Origin: Paramecium sonneborni
Lineage: Eukaryota > Ciliophora > Oligohymenophorea > Peniculida > Parameciidae
Length of the DNA: 64,000 nt
Assembly: GCA_905182985.1 (NCBI GenBank)
Contig: CAJJDN010000114.1
Location: 62,001-126,000 of the forward strand
Reading direction: 5' to 3'
The notes beneath the pieces are model-generated. The model had not been told where the DNA came from. It saw only the letters and a list, made by a program, of their open reading frames with translations, and did no database searches. A program made the position numbers and the translations under genes. Below, in pieces: positions 12,739 to 24,522 of this stretch; within the stretch, counting starts at the first letter, position 1; each line of letters begins with the position of its first letter.

Positions 12739-13703
12739 NNNNNNNNNNNNNNNNNNNNNNNNNNNNNNNNNNNNNNNNNNNNNNNNNNNNNNNNNNNNNN
12801 NNNNNNNNNNNNNNNNNNNNNNNNNNNNNNNNNNNNNNNNNNNNNNNNNNNNNNNNNNNNNNNNNNNNNNNNNNNNNNNNNNNNNNNNNNNNNNNNNNNN
12901 NNNNNNNNNNNNNNNNNNNNNNNNNNNNNNNNNNNNNNNNNNNNNNNNNNNNNNNNNNNNNNNNNNNNNNNNNNNNNNNNNNNNNNNNNNNNNNNNNNNN
13001 NNNNNNNNNNNNNNNNNNNNNNNNNNNNNNNNNNNNNNNNNNNNNNNNNNNNNNNNNNNNNNNNNNNNNNNNNNNNNNNNNNNNNNNNNNNNNNNNNNNN
13101 NNNNNNNNNNNNNNNNNNNNNNNNNNNNNNNNNNNNNNNNNNNNNNNNNNNNNNNNNNNNNNNNNNNNNNNNNNNNNNNNNNNNNNNNNNNNNNNNNNNN
13201 NNNNNNNNNNNNNNNNNNNNNNNNNNNNNNNNNNNNNNNNNNNNNNNNNNNNNNNNNNNNNNNNNNNNNNNNNNNNNNNNNNNNNNNNNNNNNNNNNNNN
13301 NNNNNNNNNNNNNNNNNNNNNNNNNNNNNNNNNNNNNNNNNNNNNNNNNNNNNNNNNNNNNNNNNNNNNNNNNNNNNNNNNNNNNNNNNNNNNNNNNNNN
13401 NNNNNNNNNNNNNNNNNNNNNNNNNNNNNNNNNNNNNNNNNNNNNNNNNNNNNNNNNNNNNNNNNNNNNNNNNNNNNNNNNNNNNNNNNNNNNNNNNNNN
13501 NNNNNNNNNNNNNNNNNNNNNNNNNNNNNNNNNNNNNNNNNNNNNNNNNNNNNNNNNNNNNNNNNNNNNNNNNNNNNNNNNNNNNNNNNNNNNNNNNNNN
13601 NNNNNNNNNNNNNNNNNNNNNNNNNNNNNNNNNNNNNNNNNNNNNNNNNNNNNNNNNNNNNNNNNNNNNNNNNNNNNNNNNNNNNNNNNNNNNNNNNNNN
13701 NNN
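12739..13703. other. Assembly gap (965 N)
   Basis: A run of 965 N. Unlike the other joints in this window, the flanking sequences are not duplicated, so the gap size and content cannot be judged. Any frame running through the Ns is meaningless. Confidence 0.99.
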
Positions 13704-14793
13704 AAACTAGAAATTATGGTTGTAAATAAATAGTTTTAGTGAAAAGTAAAAGCATTTTAATTTGTATTCCATGATTAAAAAAAAACAATTATATTTATAA
13801 TTTAATATTAACACTTTAAATGTAAATTAAAAAAATGAATAATTTCAATATATAACGGATACTATTTAGGAATGAAATGTAGAAAAACAATATTAGTTTT
13901 TAATAAAATGTTAAACAACATCAGATTGAATAAACACAGTATAAATTTTGAATGAAATCTAAGAAAAGTAAAATATATTAAATGATAATCAATAAAATAA
14001 TTAAGGTATGATATTATTTTTCAAGCATTAAAACTTTAAATTAAAACAAAAATTAAAATGTATATATAATTTATAGTAAACGATATCACACCGGATAAAA
14101 TTACCGGATAAAATTTTTAATTATAAAATTTTAATATTAGTTATTTAACAATTAATTTTTAATTGAAATTTAAAAAATACATGCAAATTTTAATAAATAA
14201 TAATAATAATATCAAAATAAAATATAAGTATTAAAAATTTAATATTAAAATTAAATGATTTGGATCAACTTAAGCTTATGATTTAATCGATTTGAGAATT
14301 TGAAGATTTAAAATTATTAAATTTTATTTTAATTATCAATTAATTATTCTTGTGAAATAAGATTTTTGATAAGTTGATTAAAATATTTGAATAAATGTAA
14401 ATAATTGACAGAATATCCAGTATAGGAGTAATGGAGTAGAATGTATCGAATTTCGATCATTATTGATTTGAGTATAAGAAATATTGGGTCTAGAAAATGA
14501 GATTTGAAGAAAAAGGGGGTGGTAGAATACAAGCAAAAGGTTTAGAATGATGGTAAAAAACAATAACAATTGAAGTCAATTAGAAAGAGCATAAAAGAAT
14601 AAATATAATTATTAGTGATGTTGTATGAATAATAAATTAATTTATTTTTAATAATAAAAATAATAAAGATGGAGAAGAGATTTTACAAAACCTGTTCAAA
14701 ACATGCTTACTATTAATATATCAATAGATTTGATCCAAAATTGTTGGCTACCTATTAGACTGGATATTATCATGGAATAGGAAGACAGTAATA
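13704..14793. other. Spacer right of the gap
   Basis: Extremely AT-rich. The only small feature is a 13-bp direct repeat (accggataaaatt, twice in tandem near 14090-14118). A plus-strand frame starting at the ATG near 14670 reads MEKRFYKTCSKHAYY and stays open for about 40 codons; it may be an upstream exon of the next gene, but no splice choice joins the two in frame. Confidence 0.4.
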
Positions 14794-15127
14794 ATGAATA
14801 TTTAAGTAAAAAGGGGATTATTTAAAACATTGGTACTGAGATAAGCAGGTGATAGCATCGGAATGGAAGAGGATCACAGTTATACATATAAGATGCATGT
14901 GATAGCAATGAATTTAATGTATAGAAGTGGTTGGGTGCTATTTGCTTACATTATAATTTGGAATACATTTTTATTAGGAGATCCTTGTTAAGTACATACT
15001 AGTATTTAATAAATAATAGGTATTCAATACATCATATTGGGACTTGGCTTGCAAACCATCAGGAGATATGGATTACAATACAAGATACGAAATGTTGTAT
15101 GTTTAAGACAGAGTGTTAAGATTCTGA
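14794..15127 (+). CDS. Small uncharacterised protein (possible gene)
   Basis: With one intron (14992-15019, 28 nt, GTACAT to AATAG) the frame gives 101 residues. It contains a hydrophobic stretch (GWVLFAYIIIWNTFLLG) and a polar C-terminus (GDMDYNTRYEMLYVQDRVLRF is the end, shown less its first residue in family-like alignments). The splice keeps the frame and avoids the TGA codons of the alternatives, and the C-terminus looks like real protein. I do not recognise the family. It converges on the HINT pseudogene with 57 bp between them, and it may itself be decaying. Confidence 0.35.
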
Positions 15128-15184
15128 TCCATTAAATATAAAATAATATTATTATTATTTCAACTATTCTCATTTCTTTGAGCT

Positions 15185-15557
15185 TCAGCTAGATCCTGTA
15201 GACCAAGTTAATTATTCTCCTACAATAATAAGGAGGTATAGATTCCAAACACTTTGCCCTCTATTCTCACCATCATTAATTACAATTCTAAATCCATTCT
15301 TAAGATCATTGACTAATCGAACTATTTTAGTCACTGTTAATAAAAAATGACCTAGGACTTCTTTATTGTGTACTTGTGCCTTTGATAATGAAGTTAACCC
15401 ATTTCGATGTTTTGGAATGAAAAGTATATGTACAATAGTTTATGGATTAACATCATGAAAAGCAAGACACTAGATAGAGACTAATATTTTCCTAGATTAT
15501 TGATAATTTTATCTATCATGAAATGATTTTATCAAAAATTGTGACTTCAGTGTCCAT
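15185..15557 (-). pseudogene. Decayed HINT-type (HIT family) hydrolase copy
   Basis: The reading starts convincingly as HINT (MDTEVTIFDKII) and later matches the fold: CLAFHDVNPQ, then IPKHRNGLTSLSKA, GHFLLTV, then FRIVINDGENRGQSV. HINT proteins are small nucleoside phosphoramidate hydrolases whose active site is the His triad HxHxH after GQSV. Here that position reads WNLYLLII, so all three histidines are lost. Between the N-terminus and CLAFH there is an in-frame TGA plus a frame change (about 15485-15520) with no usable intron. Loss of the catalytic triad together with frame damage marks a pseudogene. It lies 56 bp downstream of the PAP2-family gene. Confidence 0.8.
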
Positions 15558-15613
15558 TTTAATTAAAATATATTAATCAAAGTAAATTTTATTACAACCT
15601 AATTAAATTGAGG

Positions 15614-17137
15614 TCAACGATATGAATCACTAAACTCAAATATTTATTTCTAAATATCATTATAACCTTGATCATTTGGAAACTATTTTCGCAAATGTAA
15701 AAAAAGAAAATCTCCAGGTATCTACAAATTAAATCTTCTTAAAAGATATGGGTAGACTCCAGTAATGATAAATCCTGCTCCAAAAGACATTGGAAATGTC
15801 TAAATAAATATTAAACATTAATACTTTGCATGAAGACTCAACTATTACATTATCAGATCTGATAAACAAGAAGGGTATCAATATTAAAAAAGGAAACAAT
15901 AGTAATAACAATCTTTTCATATGGTACTACCAAGGAATATTATTTCTCCACTTATTAAAGATGCCTTCATCATAAACACCTTAAGCTAATACAGCACCAA
16001 CTATAAGACCTGTGATAATTGCTCCAATTAACGTAAATTAGAAACAAGAATTAAATAATATTTATGGAGAAGTTCTTGTGTAATTTTAAGATGTGCATTC
16101 ATTTATTCTTGTAATCCATTTATCCATCTCCAAATCTTCATAGAAAACTTTATCATTTAATATTAACAGTCCTATCGATAATCCAATAATAATTAACAAA
16201 ATTAGTAATGCCAAAGGAATTAAATAATTCATTTCAGCAAATCTATTTTTTTAAGGACTTAACAATTTTTATATTTATCTATAATTATTTATACATATTA
16301 AATACTCTTTTAATGATGAATGTATTACAAAAATATACATTAATGTTATATATAAACCCCAAACCCAACCCAACACCACTTATCCTATTGAATGAACTCC
16401 AAGAAATATTCGAGAAATTCCAGTCATTATAATACTTAAAAGGATGAAAGCAATTAGTAATATTTTGATTGCAATTTTACTTTTTGATTAAATGATTGTA
16501 TCATCTTATAAACTGCTATTCTTTACTAAATATTCTCATAATTATTACCTCAAGATCTAATTTATCCAAATTTGATATTGTGTAACCTGTATGATTTTCT
16601 TTTTTTTCAATTTCTAAAATTCATTTTAAATTCATACTCTTTTAATATTCATCTTAGACCCTATGCCTTCTTAATTATTTTATAGATGGAAAAAGTAATA
16701 CCGGCATAAGAATAAGCATCACTAATGAATTTTGAGCATGTCCTGAAGGTTTACCAAAATCTGAGTTACATCTCAAACTAAAATGTATATTTTATGTACC
16801 TCTTAATATCAGGCTCAATCATATATGGTCTTGCTTAATGGTAAATATTCTTCAAAATTTCATTCATAGTTACACTTATTACAACAACACTTAAATAAAG
16901 TAAGGAGTTTAATTTATTGTTATCATATATGAAGCAATAAAACGCTGCAATTGGTGGTATGAAAACAATGTATGTAAAGAATTCATAAACCAACTTTTCG
17001 AAAACAGGAATAGTTTATTACATTGATAAAGCCATTGTTTTACTAGCTTCCCAAATTTCATCATTAAAAACAATATCTATCACAATGTAAGCAATTATCA
17101 CTAAAGTAAACAATGCTGACAATATTAATTTATTCAT
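15614..17137 (-). CDS. PAP2-family membrane lipid phosphatase
   Basis: The model is 474 aa with four introns: 16778-16799, 16614-16637, 16521-16548 and 15800-15824. Three PAP2 motifs occur in order. Motif 1 is KNIYHQARP (K-x6-RP). Motif 2 is PSGH. Motif 3 is SRIFLGVH followed by SIGQV. PAP2 enzymes dephosphorylate lipid phosphates or pyrophosphates at membranes; the Arg and His of motifs 2-3 form the active site, so catalysis is plausible. At the usual Asp position after motif 3 there is Gln (HxxxQ), as I recall from dolichyl-pyrophosphate phosphatases, which hints at that subgroup without proving it. At least eight hydrophobic segments are visible, including a long C-terminal extension with extra segments. 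The start at 17137 precedes the first transmembrane helix. Confidence 0.85.
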
Positions 17138-17432
17138 TTTATTAATACATAAATCATAGAATTCATACATTCATATATTTGAAATATAAAAAATTTTTAC
17201 TCAACCAGCTTTTAATTATATTCAAATTGTGAAATTAGTCTTAATAAATATAAAATCATTTAAAATGTTTGAATTTAACTTTATTACTTATTAAGTAATA
17301 GAACTTTAAAAAGAAAATATAATTTATTGTTTATTTAAGAAGTAAAAATGAAAGAAAATTAAAATAGTCAAAAGAATTTAAAAGTTAATGAGGAGCATAA
17401 TAACTTTTGATTAAAATTTAGTTAAATAAACA

Positions 17433-18552
17433 TCATTCCATATAAGCAGGTTTTTGTTTTCCAGTTTTAAGAGTGCAACCAGCACAATGTAATAATGCTA
17501 CTGCAGCATAGATAGGTCCTTTTTTGAGCATATCAGATCTAAATGCTATACCCATATATTCACCATTCAATGAAAATGAGAGTGTGCCTTTAATAATTAA
17601 AAAAATAAAAATACCATTATTCATATTAAGACATACACCAAGTGTTCCTTCTTTTTTAAATCTTTTACCATAAGTTTAACCTGATGCATTACTTCCATTT
17701 CTTAATTAGGCTAATCCATAATATGCAAAGCCTTAATTTAAATCACAAAAAGCAGCATTTAAATTTATGGTATTACCTTAGCAAACTCCAATTTTAAGTT
17801 CATTTTCTGTTCGACTATCTGCTTCTATTTCCCAATAGTGAACACCATTTTCAAATCCCTAATATAATAAATGAATGAATACTTAATCTCCTAAAACAGT
17901 TCTGAAAATATATGAACTTTCTTTAAGGAATACACAAGTATCACCACTTGTCAATGTTATTCCTGATCCACATTTATTTTTATCCCATTTAAAAACTGCT
18001 CCATCGAGAGCGAGAGTTTGAGATGATAATATTTTAATTGAGGGTTGAGATGTTGATAATTTAGGTATAATTTTCTTGATTATTTCATATTATTTTCTAT
18101 AATCTGCCATATTTTCATATAATTAGAAAGTCATTTCACAAAGTGTACTGCAAAATCTAAAAATATTTATAATAGAATTACTTATTTTCTTCATTTTATA
18201 AAAATTCTTTACAAATTTCATGATTTTAACATTTGGCCCTTAAACATTATGTCTAATGTTATTCAATTTCAACAATTGAAAATAATTTTTTGCATTCAGG
18301 ATTAGAGCAGAAAAGCATCAAATTCTTATATACCTTAAGCATTGCTCCTTAAATTTTAACATATTATGGATTAGCTCCTGCAGTGGTACAATCAGTACTT
18401 TTACATAATGGTTTTCGTGCCACACAATCATTACAGTACATTTAACCACAAAAATTGCATTCTTATGGGTCCTTAACTACTTTATTGCAAATCAGGCATA
18501 GTAAATGTTGTTGAGGTTGAGGTTGAAATCGATTAATGTCATACCCTGACAT
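17433..18552 (-). CDS. RING/TRAF-type zinc finger plus SPRY-domain protein
   Basis: A 355-aa protein. The N-terminus has a zinc-binding ladder: CLICNKVVKDPQECNFCG, then CNDC, then CK and later CSNPEC with a following QHQTQC. This is the layout of RING plus TRAF-type zinc fingers of ubiquitin ligases. From about residue 185 to the end there is a SPRY domain, with ENGVHYWEIEAD, IGVC, FAYYG and the closing NNGTLSFSLNGEYMGIAF. Two introns are inferred: 18157-18181 (25 nt) and 17588-17614 (27 nt). The second splice creates the canonical SPRY strand; left in, it would add nine hydrophobic residues without breaking the frame. The likely role is substrate recognition by SPRY with E3 activity by RING. 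The gene starts 273 bp from the divergent kinase gene. Confidence 0.85.
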
Positions 18553-18825
18553 AATTATTTTGTTGAAAATTTATAAATAATTTATTAATCAAAACTTAAT
18601 TTAAATTTATATTGTCTCAATTCTGATAATAGCACTTAAATAATATAGCACGTATAATAGAATAGATATATTTGAATATTGTTCTGCATTTTCAATATTA
18701 TTAAAAAGATAATCATATAAATGACATTGTGAAAACTTGCTTTAATTTGAGTGTGTATTCACATAAATAAATTTATTTGGATTTTAAAAAATATAGAATA
18801 GATAATATATAGTTAATAATATTTA

Positions 18826-20420
18826 ATGAGTTAGAGTGAGAAACAAAAAGGTTTTTTATCCTATGAATTGCAATTTACTCTTGTAGTAATTTAAAATCAA
18901 GGAAACTAATTAATTAATGGATATATAAAATTAGAAAAGAAAGAGCAAATTTTCATTCTCTCGTGCTCCAGCAAATGAAAATTCTAGTGCTCTTTAATAA
19001 TTGAAAAATAGATTTAAAGGTAAAATAAGTTTGTAGTGTTAGGATAAATGTTGTAATTGATAAATAAAAATGAAAATAAGGATTAGGATAAATAAATATA
19101 AGAGTTTTTAAGTCGAATAAATGTTGAATTAGAAGAAGAGGATCTAAAATATATAAAATTTGATATGAGCAAATATCATGAAAATTATATTGATGGTGAG
19201 ATTTTAGGTGAAGGATGTATTGGATTAGTAAGAAGTGTTACAAGGAAATAAGATGGAAGTGAATTTGCATGTAAAATAGTAAAGACTGATGCTGAAGAGA
19301 TAGTGAAAAATGTTATATTGAATATTTATAAGTTTAGATGATATTAGAATTTAAGAATCTTAAAAAATTAAGTCATCCTCACATAGTGGCAATGAAGGAA
19401 CTATTTATATAATGGAATGAAGGTTTTTAGAGTACAGGAACAGTATTAGTAGTAATGGAGAAGGTGAAAGGAATGGAGATGTTTGAAGTAATAAGAAAGT
19501 AAAAGAACTATAGTGGTAATAAAAGATTTATGTTTAGAATGGACAGCAAGAATATTATTTGAATAAATATTAGTTGCTATTAAATATATGCATGATAATT
19601 ATTGTTGTCATAGAGATTTAAAACCTAATAATATTCTATGTACTGAAGATGGTACATCAATTAAGATTACAGACTTTAATGTATATCTATAAATGATTAT
19701 AAATAAATTAGGTTTCAAAATTTACTAATGGATATAAAGAATTCTAAAACATTGATGAACATGGTAAAATAGAGATGTGGACATATACAGGTACAGTTGC
19801 ATTTTCAGCTCCTGAGATATTTTCAGGTGGTTTGTACAAGTATATTATTTTTTGCAATTAGTGAATAAGTCGATCTTTGGAGTGCAGGTGTGATATTATA
19901 TGTTATGTTAAGTGGAGAATTACCTTTTAATTCAGAATATTTAAATGATCTTATAGATTAAATACAAAAATGTAAATATTAAATGATTGGACCTATTTGG
20001 GATCATATATCACCAACAGCTAAAGATTTAATATAAAATTTGTTATAATTTGATCCACAATAAAGATTAACACCTGAATAAGCACTTAATCATCCATGGA
20101 TTAAAAATGTTTAAAATAAATCAGAAATACCAAGAGATACTCTAGAAAAGAATATGGCAAGATTTTTAAATTAAAAAACAAATAATGAATCTGAAATGAG
20201 TGCTAAAAAGATTAAATAAATATGTTTTTTATTTGGTGCTGGTGAAATATGGAAACGTCACTCATTAAAAAATTCATCAGTTTCTAAAATATCTGAAGAT
20301 CTTAAGAAATTTAAATCTATTGATATTTCAACTTATAACAAACAAATATAAGTAACGAAAGATAAGAATTCTAAGAATATTTATCATATTGATTGTCCAT
20401 TTAATGATGATTCAGATTGA
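18826..20420 (+). CDS. CaMK-like Ser/Thr protein kinase with DFN in place of DFG
   Basis: The model gives 481 aa with six introns: 18963-18987, 19020-19042, 19312-19337, 19516-19537, 19681-19711 and 19840-19861. Kinase features: glycine loop GEGCIG (112-117), the lysine of FACK (K134), HRDLKPNN (H230-D232), then KITDFNVSK where DFG is expected (D251-F-N253), the APE motif, DLWSAGVILYVMLSG, and the final HPWI. The metal-binding Asp is kept and only the Gly is changed. The N-terminal ~100 residues begin KGFLSYELQFTLVV and resemble a PH-like domain, an inference from the beta-rich pattern and from position. The start at 18826 is used because the downstream ATG would remove that domain. The 3' end converges on the acidic secreted protein gene with 29 bp between stops. 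Confidence 0.9.
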
Positions 20421-20449
20421 ATTATTCTTATAATTATTTTAATATATTT

Positions 20450-21130
20450 TCAAATATGGAAATTTGCAAATTACTCCATCTCTTTTCTGTATTATTCTTA
20501 TAAATATTAATCCATATCATTTGGATTAATAGATCCTTACATTCTGATATCACTTTCTTTAACTTCAAATCCACTTTCACTATCATATGATGAATATGGT
20601 AAACTATTATCAGCTGGAGCAAATGGAGAAACTACACCTTTTTAATCAGGAATTGGATCCTTTTAAATTACTGGAGTTAATTAATGTTCAACTACATCTA
20701 CTGGCATTTCACTCTCAGCTATATATATATTATTTGATTTTCTTTAATCTTCTTAACTTTACAAATAAGTATCTTCATCATTTAAATGTTATTCTTCAAG
20801 TCTTTATTTTTTCATTCTTTCATATTCTTCTTATTCCTTTCTATCTAATTCTTCCATTTATTCTGCACTTAACTTTTATTCTTCATCTATTTATATTACA
20901 GATTCCTCTTCCTATTCTATTAATCTTTATTCATGAACATTTATCTCCTAAAATCCTGTTTCTTATGTTTCTTCCTCTTTATTCAATTATACATCATCAT
21001 CAATATATTGAACTTATTTTTATAACATACTTAACTTTTATCCATTCATAATAGGGCTCTTTTTATCTCTCAAATTTTAAGCTGATTGTGCTATACTTAT
21101 CAAAATAACTATTAAAATCACTCCTCTCAT
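20450..21130 (-). CDS. Secreted acidic Glu/Gln-rich protein
   Basis: An intronless 226-aa frame. MRGVILIVILISIAQSAQ is a clear signal peptide. The mature part is highly charged and Glu/Gln-rich (EEETQETGFQE, EEQKLSAEQMEEL), predicted helical, and ends with a Pro/Ser segment (SPFAPADNSLPYSSYDSES) and a short helix. No conserved domain is recognised. The gene is divergent from the trichocyst matrix protein gene 515 bp away. A secretory, calcium-binding or granule role is a guess from composition only. Confidence 0.8.
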
Positions 21131-21645
21131 TAAAACGGATTATTATATTATTATAAATATTCTAACTATTAAAAATACTTGCATTATACTTTCAATTACT
21201 ATTTATTCTCATTAACTACATCTTCATATGAACTAAACCCTTAAACTCATTGTTTAAACTTATTTTATTTAATATTATCTACTATTTTTGATCTTTTCTC
21301 TTTTTATTATTATATCTCATTAATTCAACCTTATTCATCTCTTAACATTTATAAGAAATAACATTTTAATTAATTTTAACTGTTTAATTGATAAGATATA
21401 TATTAACTTAACTATTAGTAATTAAATTAATAAAATAACATCTTATGTCTTTAATTATTTCCAATAATAAATTTATAATGCTATCTATAAATATATTAAT
21501 GAAATATTACAGACAATCTTGTATTTAGTAAGTTTGAAATTTTAATATGAAAATTCTAATTTGAAAGAGTATTTTGAGATAACTAAAATATCACAAAAGA
21601 TTATAATTATAATTTGTATTCGTTTTTAATATTAATATATAATAA

Positions 21646-22873
21646 ATGAGAATTGTTTTATTAGTTCTATTAAGCATGGTAGTATTGATATAAGATAATA
21701 GGCATTATGTAAAATAGGCACAGATCCAAAGATTGTGTTAGCAGAAATTGATGATCATCATATGGGTAAAACATTCTTGAATGCAATCCAAATCAGTTTG
21801 GCAACAGGTTCACCTGTACATGAGATTTAAAGTTACATAAACAATATTAGGTATATAATAACCTTGATTGTAGATTTATGTTAGAATAAGAATAAAAAGA
21901 TGCTGATCTTTATATTCAAAGTACATAAGCATCATGCAATAGATTATTACATGATTTTTCAACAAATTTAGCTTATCATTAAAGTTAATTAAAAGCTCAT
22001 TCGAAAATTGTTGAGGTTTATAATTGATTCTTAATAAATAGGAAAATACAAATAATCTTTAAAGATCTCTTAATAAGATTGCAGAAGTTTCAGTTGAAAT
22101 AGAAGAGAATACTAAGAAAACAAATGCAGGATAGAGTGAAAGAGATTTATAATATGCAGAATTTTAATCTAAAATAAAAGATCATACAGAAGCTATTGCT
22201 GCTATTGATGAAGCATATGCACTTATTGAACATTTATCTAGTGGTTCATCATTTATTTAAGTTAAAGGAAGATTCAATAAAGTCTTATAGAGATTATAAA
22301 AGTATATCTATAATCTTAAATTATTAGTTAATCCACTGGATTATTATTCTAACCTATACTTACAATGATGACATAATTATCATCCAAATCTGATTCAGAT
22401 ACAGCTAAGAAAGTATTACAATTGTTGGCCAATTTAAGAGTTCAAATTGTCGAAAGCAAAGGAAATGATGAATCAATTGAAAAATAATAAAGTTTAAATT
22501 GGTAATAATTCCTATCAGACTTAACAAACGAAAAAAACACATTGTATATTCTATTATTTATATCAATAATAGATCTGACTAAAGATAGAATTTAGAATAA
22601 GCTATTTTAAATTATTAGAGTATAATTGAAGAATCAGAAGGCAAGGTTGAGTATCATTCTGCTGAAGTTGAAAGAAACTAAGTAAAAATTAATTTAAATT
22701 AATAGAGTAATTTGGAAGGATAAGATTAATGGTGTAGATAATAATAAGACATTTATTAAATGGAAACATAATCAAGAGTTTAGAGCCAAGATTTAATTTC
22801 AAGAATATCAGATCATATTTAAGATAAGATAGTTACTCTTAAAGAATATCTAAGAGAAAGACTTCAAAATTGA
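21646..22873 (+). CDS. Trichocyst matrix protein (TMP family)
   Basis: A 366-aa precursor with introns 21679-21701, 21851-21873, 22016-22041, 22302-22327 and 22544-22572. The first splice joins the signal peptide MRIVLLVLLSM to ALCKIG; a 20-nt alternative using a donor 3 nt downstream is also in frame. The family signature follows: a DDHHMGKTFLNAIQI-type segment, SLATGSPVHEI, then long heptad-rich helices with paired cysteines (ASCNRLL; WCRQQQD). TMPs are made as precursors, cleaved, and packed as the crystalline core of trichocysts, the spindle-shaped organelles that discharge by rapid calcium-driven expansion. Length and helix layout match the family, which has many paralogues. I cannot place it in a specific T-subfamily. 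Confidence 0.9.
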
Positions 22874-23474
22874 GTATCTAAACATTAAAAAAATAAATCC
22901 ACATTTTCAAATTATTGTAAATATCTATAATTTATTATTTATATGACAAAGATGAACAGTGTGAGTGTTATAACAATTTCATTATTACAATTAACTGTTA
23001 AACAACTCCAACAATAATTCTTATAATCAATTTAGTTTTTTTTATAATAACACTTAAAAACAAAGCATTTTTATTTCAAATGCTTAATCATTTGTTTGTT
23101 ATAAATATTTTAACAAGTTAATTATAATTTAAGTTAAGCTCATAGTTGAAAATAATCAAATAGTTGTAGACTTATACTTTGTTTTAAATTAATATAAAGT
23201 TTATTATTGATGGATTGTTATTTATGTAATAATTTAGCAGTTACCTAAATCAATAGTTATATGAATAATTTTATTTATCCTATTTAATAAAATATCAACT
23301 AAAATATGGTCTTCTCTGGGATTAAAATAAAGATTTATTTATCTATCTTTTAATCATAACATCCCAAAGTTGAATCTTCAGATATGAAATTCAAAATATG
23401 TATATATCAGAAAATTAGTGTAGTTTTCTCTATTATAATAAACTTAATAATATGTTAAAATTTAATTAATAAAA
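22874..23474. other. Spacer
   Basis: 600 bp of AT-rich sequence. A 64-codon plus-strand frame from about 22944 (MTKMNSVSVITISLLQL) is open, but it has no domain and looks like chance. This region must carry the promoter of the small gene at 23475. Confidence 0.4.
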
Positions 23475-23750
23475 ATGTAAAATAAAGAAATTAATAGATA
23501 GGATGTACCTAAGATTGACAGATTTTTAAGGAGAGAACAAATATTTAAGAATGAAAAGAAATTGAATTAATTACATGCTAATTATTATGAAGGAATTCAA
23601 TTAAATAAGAAAGAACTTCATCAAGAAGCCATTAAATTACTTGAATACAAGGTTAGCTATCCTGAAGATTTAGATATTTATATATCTTCTAGTTCAGTTA
23701 CAAATAAACCTTTTGTTTATAAGCATCCTTTATGGTTAATTGAAAAATGA
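23475..23750 (+). CDS. Small uncharacterised protein (91 aa)
   Basis: An intronless frame beginning MQNKEINRQDVPKIDRF. The middle is a charged helix and the end is more compact (VTNKPFVYKHPLWLIEK), with no signal peptide or transmembrane segment. The codon pattern, with TAA/TAG used as Gln, and the balanced composition support a real gene. The family is unknown. It converges with the RRM gene, with 74 bp between the stops. Confidence 0.6.
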
Positions 23751-23824
23751 GAATTTTGGGTGGAATTATATAAATAAAAATGAAATAAAATAATTAATTA
23801 TTATGAGAAAAGTATTTATATAAT

Positions 23825-24522
23825 TCACAAACTGCATTATAATTTCTAACTTTAAACAAGTTTGATAACACTGCTTTGTTGTAAATATATTTATGGGTTT
23901 ATTTATTTAAATTTCTTATGCTAAATTTTGGCATATTTTAAATAGCAAGGCTAAATATTTAAATGTTATATTTTACTTTATTTTATGGGTTGGTCTTCCA
24001 TTTTCTACCATTAAAATAATTATAAAAATCTTTTAGGTACGTTTTAGATTTAAGATTGATAAATGCATAACCAGGATTAACAGTACCATCAAATGGGAAA
24101 TTGAAATAATCAAATTTGTTTTTGAATTTTGGATCAATTTCCATAATGAGCATTTCTTTAGTATAATTCTAAGGAATATTTCTTATCATTAAAGTTGTTC
24201 TATTATCTCCTTCAATCTTTAATTAGTTTAATTATATTACATTTGTAATATTGAAATCAAAAGATTGCTCACTTTCTTCAGATTTATCAAAAACTCCTTA
24301 AATGAATTATAATTGTTCAGAATGAATTGGTGTTTGATTACTGCTTATAAATATTTGAGATTCTAAGTCTAATCATCAAATATATTTACCATATGCTTCG
24401 AAAGTAGTGTTTAAGAAATCATCAGATGTTGAGGAATCATCACTTTAATGTCCATCACTATCTTTTTAATTGAATTCATCAATCTCTTTAAACAATGACA
24501 ATTTGTAAAGTTTTCTCTTCAT
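23825..24522 (-). CDS. Mei2-like C-terminal RRM (RRM_2) RNA-binding protein
   Basis: A 216-aa protein with two introns, 24369-24389 (21 nt) and 23951-23976 (26 nt). After an acidic, Ser/Asp-rich N-terminus comes RTTLMIRNIPQNYTKEML, the classic first strand and helix of the RRM found at the C-terminus of Mei2-type proteins. It is followed by FDYFNFPFDG, GYAFINL (RNP1-like) and, after the second splice, KPCYLKYAKIQ, which matches the last strand of that domain. Mei2-like proteins bind RNA and in yeast control entry into meiosis; here only RNA binding can be claimed. The protein is short because it has a single RRM and no N-terminal RRM pair. Confidence 0.85.

Noticed and set aside
12679..13710. 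Long frame through the N run (and similar ones at 56460-57053)
   Set aside because: Consists almost entirely of N and has no information content.
14344..14569. Two overlapping minus-strand frames left of the small gene at 14794
   Set aside because: Very AT-rich, hydrophobic, overlapping each other in different frames, without motifs or introns that extend them.
16356..16373. Telomere-like ccccaaacccaaccca tract, resembling ciliate telomeric repeats
   Set aside because: It lies inside the PAP2 gene and encodes the conserved VVLGWVWG segment right after motif 3, so it is coding sequence rather than a telomere or breakage site.
20587..21051. 154-codon plus-strand frame
   Set aside because: It is the antisense shadow of the acidic signal-peptide protein on the minus strand, whose Glu/Gln-rich codons read as Leu/Ile/Phe on the other strand.
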